Shown here one piece after another: positions 45,191 to 55,860 of a DNA stretch of 64,000 bases. Origin of the DNA: Leguminivora glycinivorella (taxonomy: Eukaryota > Arthropoda > Insecta > Lepidoptera > Tortricidae); assembly GCF_023078275.1 (NCBI RefSeq), contig NC_062980.1, forward strand, positions 15,952,783-16,016,782, given 5' to 3'. Each line of letters starts with the position of its first letter. Positions within the stretch are counted from its first letter, which is position 1. Under the pieces are notes generated by a model. It saw nothing but the letters and a program-made list of their open reading frames with translations. It searched no databases and was not told where the DNA came from. A program made the position numbers and the translations under genes.

Positions 45191-45855
45191 TAGGCGTGAA
45201 ACATGTTAGTGTTTAATAAATAATTGAATTTTGACCACCCTAAATGACCATACAAAGAGATTACACGATTAAAGTCCGAACTGCAAAAAACTTCGCGTCA
45301 AACTTTGGTTTTGTGGAATTTTCTTTTCCACCAGACTAGCCATAATAGTGAAAATTGTTGAGGCTTCAACGCAATCGAAGCGCAGTCCGGTTCTCTCGCG
45401 CCACAACAGAAGCGTAAGCCATTGTGACGTTATAGTGTATCCTATACAGATGTAGTGCAAAAAGATTTTTCATCGTATTGTTACGGTAACGTACGAACGT
45501 GTCACGCTATTTCAGTCAGTCTCAGTACACGATGGACTGACATTGACTGAACTAGCATGACAAATACGAATGTTTCCGGAAAAATACAAAGGAAGCCCTT
45601 TGTATTTTATCACACTACAGCTGTATGGTAGTACTATTAATTTATTTTCTGTGTCATCCTCAAACCTCTTTTGACAAACAGACTGACCCACGCAGACACT
45701 TTGACAAATACTGCTTCCAAGAGCGAAAGACCTGGTCCCCTTAAGGGGTCAGGCAAACCCCCCTCTCTTTTCTCCGGCGTCAAGATCATGTTGTGGATAC
45801 AATAGAGGCTTTTCTCTAAACTCCCAAAGCCGTAATTTAAAAAAAAAACTCTTAC

Positions 45856-45947
45856 CGTGTTCGAGAAGTACGTAAGCATGAACGGTGAGCTGAGAGCGAG
45901 ACGTGTTCTTTACTCGCAGTGTGCGCTGCGAATCTGATGTCGACAAC
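45856..45947 (-). CDS. Exon 4 of the ASH-domain gene
   Basis: This is a 92-nt exon between acceptor TTCACAG and donor GTAAGA on the minus strand. It starts by completing the Trp codon of exon 3 and ends with one base, G. The peptide RTLRVKNTSRSQLTVHAY has the R-x-L-x-V-x-N-T-S pattern that opens an ASH domain, where an Asn-Thr-Ser turn follows the second strand. It sits alone in intronic sequence, 7.9 kb after exon 3. I looked for it because the phases of exons 3 and 5 did not join, and it fits both. Confidence 0.78.
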
Positions 45948-46020
45948 CTGTGAACAAGGTAAATATGATTGGTCAAAAACATATATAACTCCATCTATAT
46001 AGATAAAGTCTAAGAAAAAA

Positions 46021-46269
46021 AGGTATCTCAGTACCATACAGAAAAAGGTACGGTGGCCAAGATGGCATTACACCTTTGGGGGATGCTCAGCTAGATGGCG
46101 CTAATATTAATATTTGACATTTAACACATTTATATTATCAAGCTATGAGCCAAATCGTCAAAACTGAGGTTCAAAAGTTTTAAACCTGTGTCAAGAGATG
46201 GCAGTCTATGCACTGTGATTACACATTTTACTTCAACAGTAACTCTCTATAATACTCGATCCTTTTTGG
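46021..46269 (+). repeat. Dispersed repeat family A, copy 4
   Basis: Colinear with 2342-2588 and 22821-23065. It begins TCTCAGTACCATACAG, 75 bp upstream of exon 4 on the gene's strand. Confidence 0.8.
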
Positions 46270-46336
46270 CTAAGATGCTTACATACAGTGTGAAATAAAA
46301 AGGACCGTTCAAACTTTGCATAGTGATTTTTGATCT

Positions 46337-46490
46337 GATAATGAACAATTTTGATTATGGGAACATGGAATCGCGAAAAAAAATTTGTCTGTTCCATAGG
46401 AATGAGCGTCATCATGACAGTCGAAATGTACGAAACAGCCAAAATTTTTTCGCGATTTCAGCATTGGTCCCATAATGAATGCTGTTCATT
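46337..46490. mobile_element. Imperfect inverted-repeat MITE
   Basis: GATAATGAACA, GATTATGGGA and AATCGCGAAAAAAAATTT at the left mirror AAATTTTTTCGCGATT, TCCCATAATG and TGTTCATTATG at the right. Confidence 0.65.
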
Positions 46491-46499
46491 ATGACCCCA

Positions 46500-46715
46500 A
46501 AAGTCAAGAAATATTAACGAACCATGTTCTTGTATGTGGGTAGTTTTTGCACATTGTAATTTTTCCTCAGTCACCCGTTGACCACGAACGCTGTAAAGTG
46601 TTCGAAACGTCGGGATGAATTGTAAATTCATTATACGCGATTTAATCCGTTTCCATAGTTTTATTTCATGAGTAACTATCGCGGTAACCGAAGACAATAT
46701 TATGTTCACCTTGTA
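46500..46715 (+). ncRNA. Possible degenerate hammerhead-ribozyme-like remnant
   Basis: CGAAC, a short loop, GTTCG then AAAC (46585-46610) forms a stem followed by GAAAC, the arrangement at one side of a hammerhead core. Penelope-like and other retroelements carry such motifs. The opposing CTGATGA box is not intact (CCGTTGACCA), so this would be a dead copy at best. Confidence 0.25.
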
Positions 46716-46740
46716 TATCTCAATACACAGGCATTATAAA

Positions 46741-47815
46741 ACACGACCATTGGCCACATATTTCAAATGACGCGGGAAAACGCCGTACGTCCAACCACGC
46801 GACTGTCACGCCACTCGCCGGTTGATTGTCTCCGTGGCAAAAGACGGAAACTAGTCGCGTCTAAAAACAAATGGCAACCGGCGCGTTTCTCGTTCGCTTC
46901 TCGCATAAAAATATGGATTAACACACACTTCTATTGTCAAAGTGCTAGATTGCGTGTTCACATATTTTGAGCACGTAATCCGCTGTGATATATCTGATGG
47001 CGACTTTCCACTCTTCAATTGATTATAAAAGTTGATGACTACCATACCCCATAAAGCCTGTACGTTCAAATCCACATGAAATTGACATTCAGTTTTAAAT
47101 TTTGTATCAAAAACCGTTAATTTCAAGAATTTTATGTGGATTGGAACGTTTTTGCGTAACTACGTCCATTTATAGGTACTATAACCTAAAATATTTTTAA
47201 CATCTCTCGAGTATCGCACCGTTTGGTCAGTAGACCCAATGACTCTTATGACCAACCCTTTTGGTCATGTCATAAGGGTCATTATTTAGGTCTGACCTTT
47301 GACCTTGACCTTTATTGGTCTATTGGCCTTTGACCTTTATGACCAATAAGCAAGATCACTCTCCTTAGCTTCACAAGAATCTAAAGACAGTGTCTCATGC
47401 AAAATTTTACCAGTACATTACTTAACTTATAGTGGATACTTACATGTACAGTTAAACTTCCGTAAAAGCGTAACAATTAGTAACAAATGAGTCGCGGCTG
47501 GCGAAAATTCGGTATAAATTGCACTCAACAACTCACTCTTGCTAAAATATTAGGAATAATCAGACTAAATTTAAGTTTAAACTTTGAACAGGAAAGCAAA
47601 AGCACTATTCATTATAATAAACTCCGGGGAAATTTTCGAGCAATAAGTTTTAAACTGCATCACCCCCGGGGTTATTCTGAATCCGGGGTCATGAATTTGA
47701 ATTAAAATATCGAAAACTCAATTAATTGAATGTTCTTTCTTCTCTCTCTAGAGCTCATATTTACAAATAAGATCAAATTCAATGGATAAACTTTACTGGT
47801 TTGGGGCGATTATAG
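46741..47815. other. Intron with a cluster of AGGTCA half-sites
   Basis: At 47288-47335 the sequence TGACCTTTGACCTTGACC gives three nuclear-receptor half-sites in direct array, with more TGACC words around. Otherwise no gene or repeat was recognised. Confidence 0.35.
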
Positions 47816-47817
47816 AC

Positions 47818-48071
47818 TTTGACGACCGGTCTGGCTCAGTCGGTAGTGACCCTGCTAAGCCGCGATCCTGGGTTCGAATCCCGGTAGGGGCATTTGTGTG
47901 ATGAGCACAGATATTTGTTCCTGAGTCATGAATGATTTCTATGTATATAAGTATGTATTTATCTATTTAAGTACGTATATCGTCGCAAAGCACCCAAAGT
48001 ACAAGCTTTGCTTAATTTGGGGCTATGTTGATCTGTGTAAGGTGTCCCCAATATTTATTTATTTATTTATT
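47818..48071 (+). mobile_element. tRNA-derived SINE, family A, copy 4
   Basis: Plus strand: GACGACCGGTCTGGCTCAGT, B-box GGTTCGAATCCCGGT, GTGTGATGAGCACAGATAT, body ending GGTGTCCCCAATATTTATT, ATTT tail. It is full length and in the opposite orientation to the other copies. Confidence 0.88.
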
Positions 48072-48174
48072 CGTAGCGTATGAGTTTTTAACTTAATACG
48101 TTCCTTGATATAGCGTAAACGTTATGAAAAATGTATGGATTCTTATGCTATAGAAGACAATCGAGCAGACAGGT

Positions 48175-48265
48175 AGCCTGATGGTTAGCGATCACTGCCG
48201 CCTATGGTGACCCGAAACACCAGAAAGGGTTGGTGATTGCCGGAATTTGAAATGGGTGTACGCGT
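48175..48265 (+). repeat. SINE-like fragment
   Basis: GGTAGCCTGATGGTTAGCGA followed by CACCAGAAAGGGTTGGTG resembles the head of a tRNA-derived insect SINE (possible A-box TAGCCTGATGGT). It is short and tail-less. Confidence 0.45.
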
Positions 48266-48345
48266 TTTTCTTTAAAGTTTGATAGTCATATCAAAGGATT
48301 CTTATCGGTCATCGGTAATTTTTAGTTCCTAGCGTTGTTCACTTT

Positions 48346-48480
48346 CTGCGTTTTTACATTATTCGATCCGATATCATATATAGGACCGATATCCCATACA
48401 TTTAAGCCGCCATCTTTGATCTTTGCATTTGAAATCCTTCCAAAATCCGATATCGATCGGATAATGTGAAAACGCACTTA
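48346..48480. mobile_element. MITE with TGCGTTTTCACATTATCCGA ends, copy 1
   Basis: Left CTGCGTTTTTACATTATTCG and right GATCGGATAATGTGAAAACG are inverted. The same element is at 50474-50608 in the other orientation. Confidence 0.75.
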
Positions 48481-48676
48481 GTTACTCGTTTTCCACGGGG
48501 ACGCTAACGCTGAAACTTTGATTGTCTTTCAGTTTATCGGCACGAGTGAAATTCCAATTAAATTGAAATGACACATCGTATCGAACTCGGTCACCTAATA
48601 GTTGACCTAGTAGGCAACGTCACAATCGCTTAGTAAGTGTATCCCAGCTATCTCTCCCTATCGCTCTTCTGCAATA

Positions 48677-49075
48677 GTGCTACAGAGGAGACTTAGTTTT
48701 GATCGCCAGGTAGCGTCAACGATTGACATTTCGGCTAGGCCGGCTATGGTTGAATGGAATTCGGTGGGCATGTTGCTAGACAGAGTCATGGCAAGTGGCA
48801 CTGTTGACAGAATGGTGGCCTGGCCGCTCTCGGATGACATAAAGACTGGCATCCGTTGGGTGGACTACATTTCGAAAACCGCGGAGCACCGCTGGAGGAG
48901 ACTTAGCCTAGGGATAAGTTGCTTAAAAACAAAGAGGGGTCTATTGTCAGAAGTGGTCGATAATAGGGCTAAAGTGATGATGTTATTGTCCCCACGAATA
49001 ACAATGATGTACGACAGATCACGGACAGTACACACGGATGACATATGGCGATTTATAAATAACGGAGGCCGTTAG
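48677..49075 (+). CDS. Unidentified 132-residue open frame
   Basis: The frame is uninterrupted, has balanced composition and mixed polarity (for example PAMVEWNSVGMLLDRVMA and TAEHRWRRLSLG), and ends INNGGR. It is the only non-repeat-like long frame in this intron. I do not recognise it. It lies between SINE-like pieces on the strand opposite to the host gene, so a relic of a transposon protein is most likely. No promoter or splice sites were identified. Confidence 0.3.
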   Translation: MLQRRLSFDRQVASTIDISARPAMVEWNSVGMLLDRVMASGTVDRMVAWPLSDDIKTGIRWVDYISKTAEHRWRRLSLGISCLKTKRGLLSEVVDNRAKVMMLLSPRITMMYDRSRTVHTDDIWRFINNGGR

Positions 49076-49220
49076 TAGCAGACTTTCCTACCTACTATTT
49101 TTATTACCATTCACTAAAATAGCCGTTATTAATTTTCTTTATCATTCCCTTAATTTTCCCTGAATAGTGGGCGTGTAATTGTAATTTCATTCAATTTCTT
49201 ATTTAGCTTACTTGCCCTCT

Positions 49221-49383
49221 GAAAATAAATATAAATATAGGACATTCTTACACAGATTGACTGAGGCCCACGGTAAGCTCAAGAAGGCTTGTGCTGTGGG
49301 TCTCAGACAAGAAAACATCCATGACTCAGGAACAAATATCTGTGCTCATCACACTAATAAATGCCCTTACCGGGATTCGAACC
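49221..49383 (-). mobile_element. Truncated tRNA-derived SINE, family A, copy 5
   Basis: Minus strand from GGTTCGAATCCCGGT to CACAGCACAAGCCTTCTTGA and the tail side. The promoter head (GACGACCGGTC) is missing. Confidence 0.78.
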
Positions 49384-49399
49384 GAATGTCAGTTCTCAA

Positions 49400-50473
49400 G
49401 ACAACTATTATTCTTCCCTGACCTCCTTACTCGTAGCATAATTAAAAGCAAAATCAACGTCACTTAGTGACTACTAAAATTATTGAAAACGTCGTTTGAA
49501 AATCATTCTGTGAAAAGGCGTAATGAATGAAGAAAACAGTAACATCGTCGAGCACTTAGAAGTATTTATAAAGTTTATAAGATTGTAAGGTCAAGAGGTT
49601 TTGAAAGGGTCTTGGACTTTGTTAATTCAATTATCTTTGAGTTAGGAAAGGTATGTTTTTACTTAGGACGTCTTCTGTTTCTTTACCTATTAGAGGCGTT
49701 CTAACTTCCATTGATACAGACCTGAAAGGACACTAATTGTCTTGTACCCTTTAATTGGAGAAAACGTACCTTATTGATTTAGTCTATTGATTTCTGATGG
49801 ATCGCTTTGCACACAAAACGGGTATATTTACTTAAGTAGATCAAGTGATTGTCGAAAAAGGATTCTACATTTTAGGGAATCATTTTACGCATTTGTTTTT
49901 TTTAAAGACTGCCACATTTTCCGCAATTTATATTTTAGCTCTAGACTACATTACACTTTAAACTTTCACGTGAACATAATACTAAAATCAATCATAATTA
50001 TAGATAAAAAGAAAATCCACTAATAATCTTACTTCAATATATTATTTCGCACCAAACGCGCCGTGTTCCTAAAAAACTCAACAAAGTATGGATTGTAACT
50101 TTGTTGAGTATAAGAACCAGCGAACAAAGCAAAGCTACTAACTAACAAGAAATATAATATCCGGGGAAAGGAAAAAGACGGGCGTTTTTCTAGCTTCGCA
50201 TAACACACATTGAACTTAAGCACATGCTTGCAGCTTAAAAAATGTTTTTCAAGTAAAATAGTGTTAAATTAATTTTCCTGAACTAAACTACCGGGAATTT
50301 CTTCGCAAACTGCAAAGTTTAACAAGTCTCTTGAGCCCACAGCAGCTTTAAGTTTCTTTGGGGCTCATACATGTGGGTAAATTTAATAGACGAGAAGCTG
50401 TGACGATTCAAAGTTTTAAGTCGGCTGTGCAAAAGTACAACGCAGAAAATTGTAACCTGAAACTTTACCTGTA
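49400..50473. other. Intron, no gene recognised
   Basis: A short perfect hairpin, ACTCAACAAAGT against ACTTTGTTGAGT with a 10-nt loop, lies at 50078-50111. Otherwise AT-rich sequence. Confidence 0.4.
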
Positions 50474-50608
50474 GTGCGTTTTCACATTATCCGATCCGAT
50501 ATCGGATCTCGGAAGGATTTCAAAGGCAAAAATCAAAGATGGCGGCTTTGATGTATGGGATATTGGTCCTATATCCGATATCGGATCGGATAATGTGAAA
50601 ACGCACTT
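50474..50608. mobile_element. MITE with TGCGTTTTCACATTATCCGA ends, copy 2
   Basis: AGTGCGTTTTCACATTATCC at the left mirrors GGATAATGTGAAAACGCACT at the right, with ATCCGATATCGGAT words next to each end. Confidence 0.82.
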
Positions 50609-50783
50609 AAACCCCAATTACTGGAATCAAAGATAAATTTCCAATATTGCGTTGCTTAAAAACTAGAAAAAAAAACCTTACAGTAGATACGACATACGGT
50701 TGGCTATTCTTTATATTTGTTCGAAATCATTAGTGAAAGAAAAGAACACGCACACGTCGCACTCGTCGCACACATAATAACAT

Positions 50784-50802
50784 TGGCGCCCAACGTGGGA
50801 CT
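50784..50802 (+). other. Orphan retroelement primer-binding site
   Basis: TGGCGCCCAACGTGGGACT closely matches the tRNA-Lys-type primer-binding site used by many LTR elements, and follows ACATAATAACAT, which could be an LTR end. No gag, pol or second LTR was found, so it is probably the stub of a deleted element. The MITE at 50474 would lie inside its LTR. Confidence 0.5.
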
Positions 50803-50829
50803 ACTCCATGCAGCTTTTACATATTACAA

Positions 50830-51800
50830 GATATAGGAATGTATAAAATTTTCTATTAATATTTTTGATTGTGTCAGACTTTTGGGACCGAGTTCTGTGC
50901 CGTAAAATGTTAGCAGCACATCTGGATTAGCAATTAGCAGGAGAAAAAAAGCTTTTGTAACGACTATTACCTCCATTAGCGTGGTGCACAAGGCCGTTGT
51001 TTACAGTGCCCGCCTAGTTCACTTGAAACTCGTTCTGTAGCGAACTAAACTGGCTCTGCCGTATCAATACGTGTCAATACTGAAGACAGCATACCCAGAG
51101 ACATAACCAGCTACGGTATGCTAAGGCACAATTTGCAGGAACAATTTGCAACTATTTTATTCAGTCAGTATAGTCTAGGCAAAGAGCAACCAAATAAATG
51201 AGCTTTGAGTATTCAACTCAAGTTGTACGTAGTTAAAACCCATCACAGTTATTGGGTTTAAAATATCGAAATGTCGGAGCGGGCGTGCCCTCTTGCAAGC
51301 AGTGCTACACTTGCTCGTTCGATTAGATGCGAGTAACGTATTTGAAATGATCCGTTTAATTCGGATATCTGATGGGGCATTTTGGTAATTTCAGTAAATT
51401 ATATCCGCAAATAATTATTTTCTTTAGAGCAAGAGTAGAAAATTTATATCGTCTTGCATTGTCCCATAACTTATTTTAAAGACCTTAAGTAACGAACGAC
51501 CCCAAAGCAGCATAAGGCTATCAACTCATATGATCAAACAAGACAAAAACTACTAATTAAAAGACGAATGACAAATGTTATAGGTCGAATCAAGTAGTAA
51601 AAAAACCAAAACTCAAATGAGGAGTTCCAAGACTATACAAAAAAAATGTAGTGAAGGAAAGACACGAGAATGCAAATTATGTTTTATATTTTCCAGACTT
51701 TATTCCAGTGAAATAATCAGCAGAGCGATTTCAAAGGAGCATAATGTGTCAAAGGACGAAATTTCCCAGCAGAATCAGCAGCTTGAAAAATAAAATAAAA
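50830..51800. other. Intron, nothing recognised
   Basis: Sequence downstream of the orphan primer-binding site. No frame resembling gag was seen. Confidence 0.4.
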
Positions 51801-51900
51801 CCTAGGCCACTGTAGAACTATGTCATAGTGACGTTATACATCAGATTGTAATAAATCTCTTACTTTTTGTCATTTTGACATGGTTATAGAGTGGCCTAGG
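51801..51900. mobile_element. MITE with CCTAGGCCACT ends
   Basis: CCTAGGCCACTGTAGAAC with ATGTCAT at the left is mirrored by ATGACAT-like sequence and ATAGAGTGGCCTAGG at the right. 100 bp. Confidence 0.72.
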
Positions 51901-51933
51901 GTTCCAATTGGTTGACTGTACATTAATGTATAT

Positions 51934-52072
51934 GGTACAGTCAACAACACAGCAGTGAATACAGACAAAGTGCCAAAAAGATGTATACACACCTTAAAGT
52001 ACAGGCAATAAAGTTCTGTATACATATCTTTGGCACTTTGTCTGTATTCATAGCTGAGTTGTTAACTGTACC
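51934..52072. mobile_element. MITE with GGTACAGT ends
   Basis: GGTACAGTCAACAACACAGC and ATACAGACAAAGTGCC at the left mirror GGCACTTTGTCTGTAT and GTTAACTGTACC at the right. A half copy in related sequence is at 54074-54158. Confidence 0.8.
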
Positions 52073-52490
52073 GCAGATTTAAACTTTTGTGAACCTCATT
52101 CAGTTCAAATTCAAGTTCAAAAATGTTTTTTTTTTTTTTTGTAAAACATAGAGGTACAGTAATACAGTATATAGTGGTGGATAAAATTATAAATATGGTA
52201 TCACTATGCTTTGCCTTCTGGCATACAAAAACATGTTCTTAATAATAATTCTTACAATAACTTAACTATAAAATAAAACATTAAAATATGTACAGTCTTA
52301 AATATTTTATTAAAACATTCATTCATTAGATAAAATAAGTAATGGTCCGATTTCATTTTTTTTTAAACGAAAGCTCTTTTCGTGTACTCAAGTACTTTAG
52401 TTAGTAATTAACGAAAGATGTAAAAAAATCTCTTTTTTTCTAAGACGGCGAACGTGTTGTGCAACTTTTAGCCTCTTCATTTCGTACAAC

Positions 52491-52613
52491 CACCGGCATA
52501 AATAAGTGATGATTTCACCTTGTCGCTTTAAATCGTTTGACAATTTCGTATGAAATTTCAAACAAGACGTTAATGTGATAAGGTATAGAAATCATCACAT
52601 ATTTATGCCGGTG
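52491..52613. mobile_element. MITE with CACCGGCATAAATA ends
   Basis: CACCGGCATAAATAAGTGAT at the left mirrors ATCACATATTTATGCCGGTG at the right. 123 bp. Confidence 0.82.
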
Positions 52614-53342
52614 ACTGTACATTGTTAGTGTCCACGACGTGTCGCAAGCTTATGTCACGGTGGGCAGTACCCAGTTACACACTGATTAAACATGTTGGTC
52701 TTCACTAACTGCTATTCTGATCCATAACACGTCCTTTAGCCCACAAAAGGCATCCAAGTCCTCCGTGTGATCTCCGCCGGCAGTGAAGCCGACCCAAGTC
52801 TCTGTATTGTGTTATAGTTCGCCACAACTCGACGTTTTGTGCCTATTTTGCGTGATGTGGGGGATTTAGCTAGTCCTGCCAGCTCATCTCTTCGAGAAAT
52901 CAAATCAACGGACAAGTCACACAATATTAAATAAACGAATCGCAGTAAGGTACCTTAGACTTGGCACGACTATGTCGACATTTCATTACTATTTAGAGAT
53001 AAACAAGCAGCTCCATCGAGACTTGGCTAGTTTTTTTACAATGTTTTTGGTAGGATGACGATTACAGAACATAAAAGCGTAAGAAATATTTATACCTAGG
53101 GGTACTGATTACCAATTTAAAAAGCGTTTATCATTCACCAAATGCTACAAAGAAACTGACTGAAGTTGAAGTAACTACGAGTAAAATTTTACTTTCCAAA
53201 GCAATTTCCATGATTTTGGAGTCTGTAAAATGTTTTTACACGTAATAATGTAGCAATGGTTACAATCATTACAGCGAAACAATACCAATCTATCAGTGTC
53301 AAACTGTCATTTTTTGAAGAAAAAAAAATACATGTCAACAGC
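52614..53342. other. Intron with an unassigned minus-strand frame
   Basis: The 62-codon frame at 52736-52924 (minus) contains AGLAKSPTSRKIGTKRRVV and is basic, but has no acceptor/donor pair in phase with the host gene and was not recognised. It may be part of an old repeat. Confidence 0.35.
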
Positions 53343-53359
53343 ACCAATAATTGTGGAGT

Positions 53360-53688
53360 CATCATCATCCTCCTTGCCTTATCCCGGTATTTGCCACGGC
53401 TCAGGGAGCCTGGGGTCCGCTTTGACAACTAATCCGAAGATTTGGCGCAGGCACTAGTTTTTACGAAAGCGACTGCCATCTGACCTTCCAACCAGAAGGG
53501 TAAACTACATAGACCTTATTGGAATTAGTCCGGTTTCCTCGCGATGTTTTCCATCACCGAAAAGCGACTGGCAAATATTATATCAAATGACATTTCGTAC
53601 ATAAATTAAAAAAAAACTCATTGGCGCGAGCCGGGGTTCGAACCCGCAACCTCCGGAACGAAAGTCGCACGTACATACGCTTTTAGCT
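53360..53688 (-). mobile_element. tRNA-derived SINE, family C, with 17-bp target-site duplication
   Basis: Minus strand B-box GGTTCGAACCCCGGCTCGC, then CCAATGAGTTTTT and the body with GGTGATGGAAAACATCGCGA and CAGGCTCCCTGAGCCGTGGC, ending in a GATGATG tail. ACCAATAATTGTGGAGT (53343-53359) and ACCAATAACTGTGGAGT (53689-53705) flank it with one mismatch. A fragment of the same family is at 56025-56065. Confidence 0.85.
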
Positions 53689-53862
53689 ACCAATAACTGT
53701 GGAGTAACATTCAAAAATAAATTCCAATACCTAGTTGAACCTCTCATGTGCCGCGATTATTTTTTTCATAAATTATTTTTTCGCACGCGGATCCCATGAG
53801 TTATTAGGAATAAAGTTGTGGGAATAAACAAATATCGTTTTGTTACATGTAAGTGTACATAC

Positions 53863-53969
53863 CACATAGTGGATTCAAACTCCTGCAGCGCACACGTTGC
53901 AGCAAATTGTAGCACCGGCCCAACCACTTCGATCCACACGTCCACGACTATGGGTTCTACGTGGTCCAC
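53863..53969 (-). CDS. Exon 3 of the ASH-domain gene
   Basis: Acceptor TTCACAG and donor GTATGT flank 107 nt on the minus strand. It starts in phase 0 directly after Met of exon 2 and reads VDHVEPIVVDVWIEVVGP, then a strand rich in Ala and Gln, ending FESTM plus two bases TG. The first base of exon 4, G, completes a Trp codon. The peptide continues the beta-sandwich begun in exon 2, and the order W-G-x-Y-x-D then V-x-V-x-V-V-G-P fits one ASH/MSP module. Confidence 0.8.
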
Positions 53970-54073
53970 CTGTGAACAAAGTTCCGTCACATCTCGGACA
54001 CTGGCGATCAAATATATGAAAGAGGCGCGTTCCTAACACACATTCTAAGCTCGTGTATGAACGCGTACAGACA

Positions 54074-54158
54074 GAACTTTATTGCCTGTACATTTAGGTG
54101 TGTATACATATTTTCGGTACGTTGTCTATATTCACAGCTGTGTTGTTGACTGTACCAT
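54074..54158. repeat. Half copy of the GGTACAGT MITE family
   Basis: Contains TTTATTGCCTGTAC, GTGTGTATACATA, GTCTATATTCACAGCTG and TTGTTGACTGTACC, matching one side of 51934-52072 in the same order. Confidence 0.65.
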
Positions 54159-54349
54159 GCTTTGTATGAGTGAAATTAGACAGGTCAACTGTTCGCGTTT
54201 TTGACAGGTGGTAACTGTGAGGTAACCGAGAGGGGGTGGGCGGAACTTTCAGCGGGGAGCGGGAGTAGCCATACTGTACGATAGTACTCTTTATTATACT
54301 GTGGTTCCGTTATTACTTTTGAACCAAGGACACACTAGGCTATAATAGT

Positions 54350-54720
54350 TATTTGTTTTACAAGGGGGAAAAGTTGTTGTTTAAATGCACGTGCCAATAT
54401 TGATACCCGAGCAAGCGAATTCAAATAATGAATCTTAAAAAAAAAAATGTAAAAAATGGAATCTTGAGCGTTGCGAGGGTTTCGAGGATAGTTACGTTCC
54501 TTCCGGGTTAAACAAACTTTGCCACCGAGTGAAAAATAACATTTTTAATCACACCAATAAAACATGAAACGAAATCAAATCCAGCAGTCTATTCTACCAG
54601 CCAGCTCAAGGCATCAATATTTGTATGAAATTACTTTGCACTCTTGTAGATACAATACAATTTTGCTACCCGTTTTCGAATAGCAAAATTGATCTTTACC
54701 ATATCAAAGTTGGTGTGGTG
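54350..54720. repeat. Second copy of the 40266-40690 repeat
   Basis: TGTTTTACAAGGGGGAAAAG at the start and TTCGAATAGCAAA, GTTGGTGTGGTGAAAA at the end, colinear with 40266-40690. Confidence 0.75.
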
Positions 54721-55522
54721 AAAATGTCTATACGTATCGCCAGCGATATTCCGTAAGATGCAGCATGGCGCGAAACGTCGTGTGTGTCGGCGCGTAGGGC
54801 TTGCATACAAGTTATGCGTTATTATCTTGAACGCGAGAAAGGCCTAATGTCGTTTAAAAGTGCAGTTGCAAAAAGGCGGGTGATACCTATCAACATACCT
54901 ATTTCCTACGGGAGAGATACTGTCGTGCATTTGCTTCACTTGTCTCCAATACTAGTCAAAACAAATTTGTCCCGTATTGTATTCCTGGCTTTATGGTTAT
55001 GATCCGAATTTACGCTTAGAAAGTGGATAACTATAGACGCGTAAGCTAAAACTAGTTGCAGTGTCTATCTTTTGACATTAGTATTTTTATTCCTTAGTAT
55101 GAGATTCCATTAAAAGTATATGTTAGTATGCAATATATACTATTTATGCAAATATACTAGTTATGCAAATGCAAAATAAAAACTGTGGACCGACGCAGTC
55201 TCTCAACTCAATTCAAACGAACATGTATTCCAAAGAAATTTATTTCAACCCTATCTTGTTACCAAAGACGGCATCCAATATTTATAAAACTATGCATACC
55301 TACTTATTCCCGGAAATGTGGCGACATAAAGAAATTGCAACATTTTAATGTAATATTCAAACTTCTATGAAAGAGGTCGGACGAAACACTGGCGTCTCTT
55401 CTCGCAACGGTGCCTCGTTCACATTAGCATTACGGAAAATTGTAACGGAGGGGAAGCTTTCTCGCAACAGATAAATACAACGGTTGAATAGGTAGTAATC
55501 CTGTTGGCTAAGCCGATTACAT

Positions 55523-55635
55523 AGTCTTGGTCAAAGTACAGTCCCCAACAGTCAACATACACTTGCACATGTATATCAACATTCTGACCGAGCATACAGC
55601 CCTTTATCCAGGGTACAATCATTCACAACACCCGC
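55523..55635 (-). pseudogene. Degenerate duplicate of exon 2
   Basis: This stretch repeats the 3' two thirds of exon 2. The reading MLGQNVDIHVQVYVDCWG parallels CMVGQTVEILVQVYADCWG of the real exon. It has lost the donor: the real exon ends ATG-GTAAGC, and the copy runs on into unrelated sequence after TTTGACCAAGACTATG. A one-base length change before the conserved core also breaks the frame relative to exon 2. It therefore looks like a tandem exon duplication that decayed inside the following intron rather than an alternative exon. Confidence 0.7.
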
Positions 55636-55705
55636 AAATCTTTAGCCGCCCGTTATTAAGAATTAAACAAGTTTTACCACAATATTGTTAACTAGATTTG
55701 CTTAC

Positions 55706-55860
55706 CATCAACATGATCTGGTCAAAGTACAGTCCCCAGCAGTCAGCGTACACTTGCACAAGTATTTCCACAGTCTGGCCGACCATGCAAAGTCCTTTAT
55801 CAGGGGTACACTGAATCGCAACGCCCGGTGGACGCACTTCACTCTCCCAGCGATCACCTC
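55706..55860 (-). CDS. Exon 2 of the ASH-domain (DLEC1/hydin-like) gene
   Basis: The minus strand reads acceptor GGCAG, 155 coding nt, then donor GTAAGC. It starts with two bases of a split codon and ends in phase 0. The peptide includes VQVYADCWGLYFDQIMLM. The pattern of hydrophobic strands followed by W-G-x-Y-x-D is typical of Ig-like ASH/MSP domains in large ciliary proteins of the hydin and DLEC1 type. The family is inferred from pattern, not from a search. A degraded second copy of the same exon lies 180 bp further along the gene at 55523-55635. Confidence 0.75.

Noticed and set aside
47818..47900. tRNA genes at the heads of the SINE A copies
   Set aside because: The tRNA-like heads continue directly into the SINE body, and five copies share the same body, so they are SINEs.
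50078..50111. A microRNA precursor
   Set aside because: The perfect stem is only 12 bp with a small loop, too short for a typical precursor, and the flanks pair poorly.
52736..52924. Minus-strand basic frame as an exon between exons 3 and 4
   Set aside because: Exons 3 and 4 join directly in frame (Trp codon), and this stretch lacks suitable splice sites.
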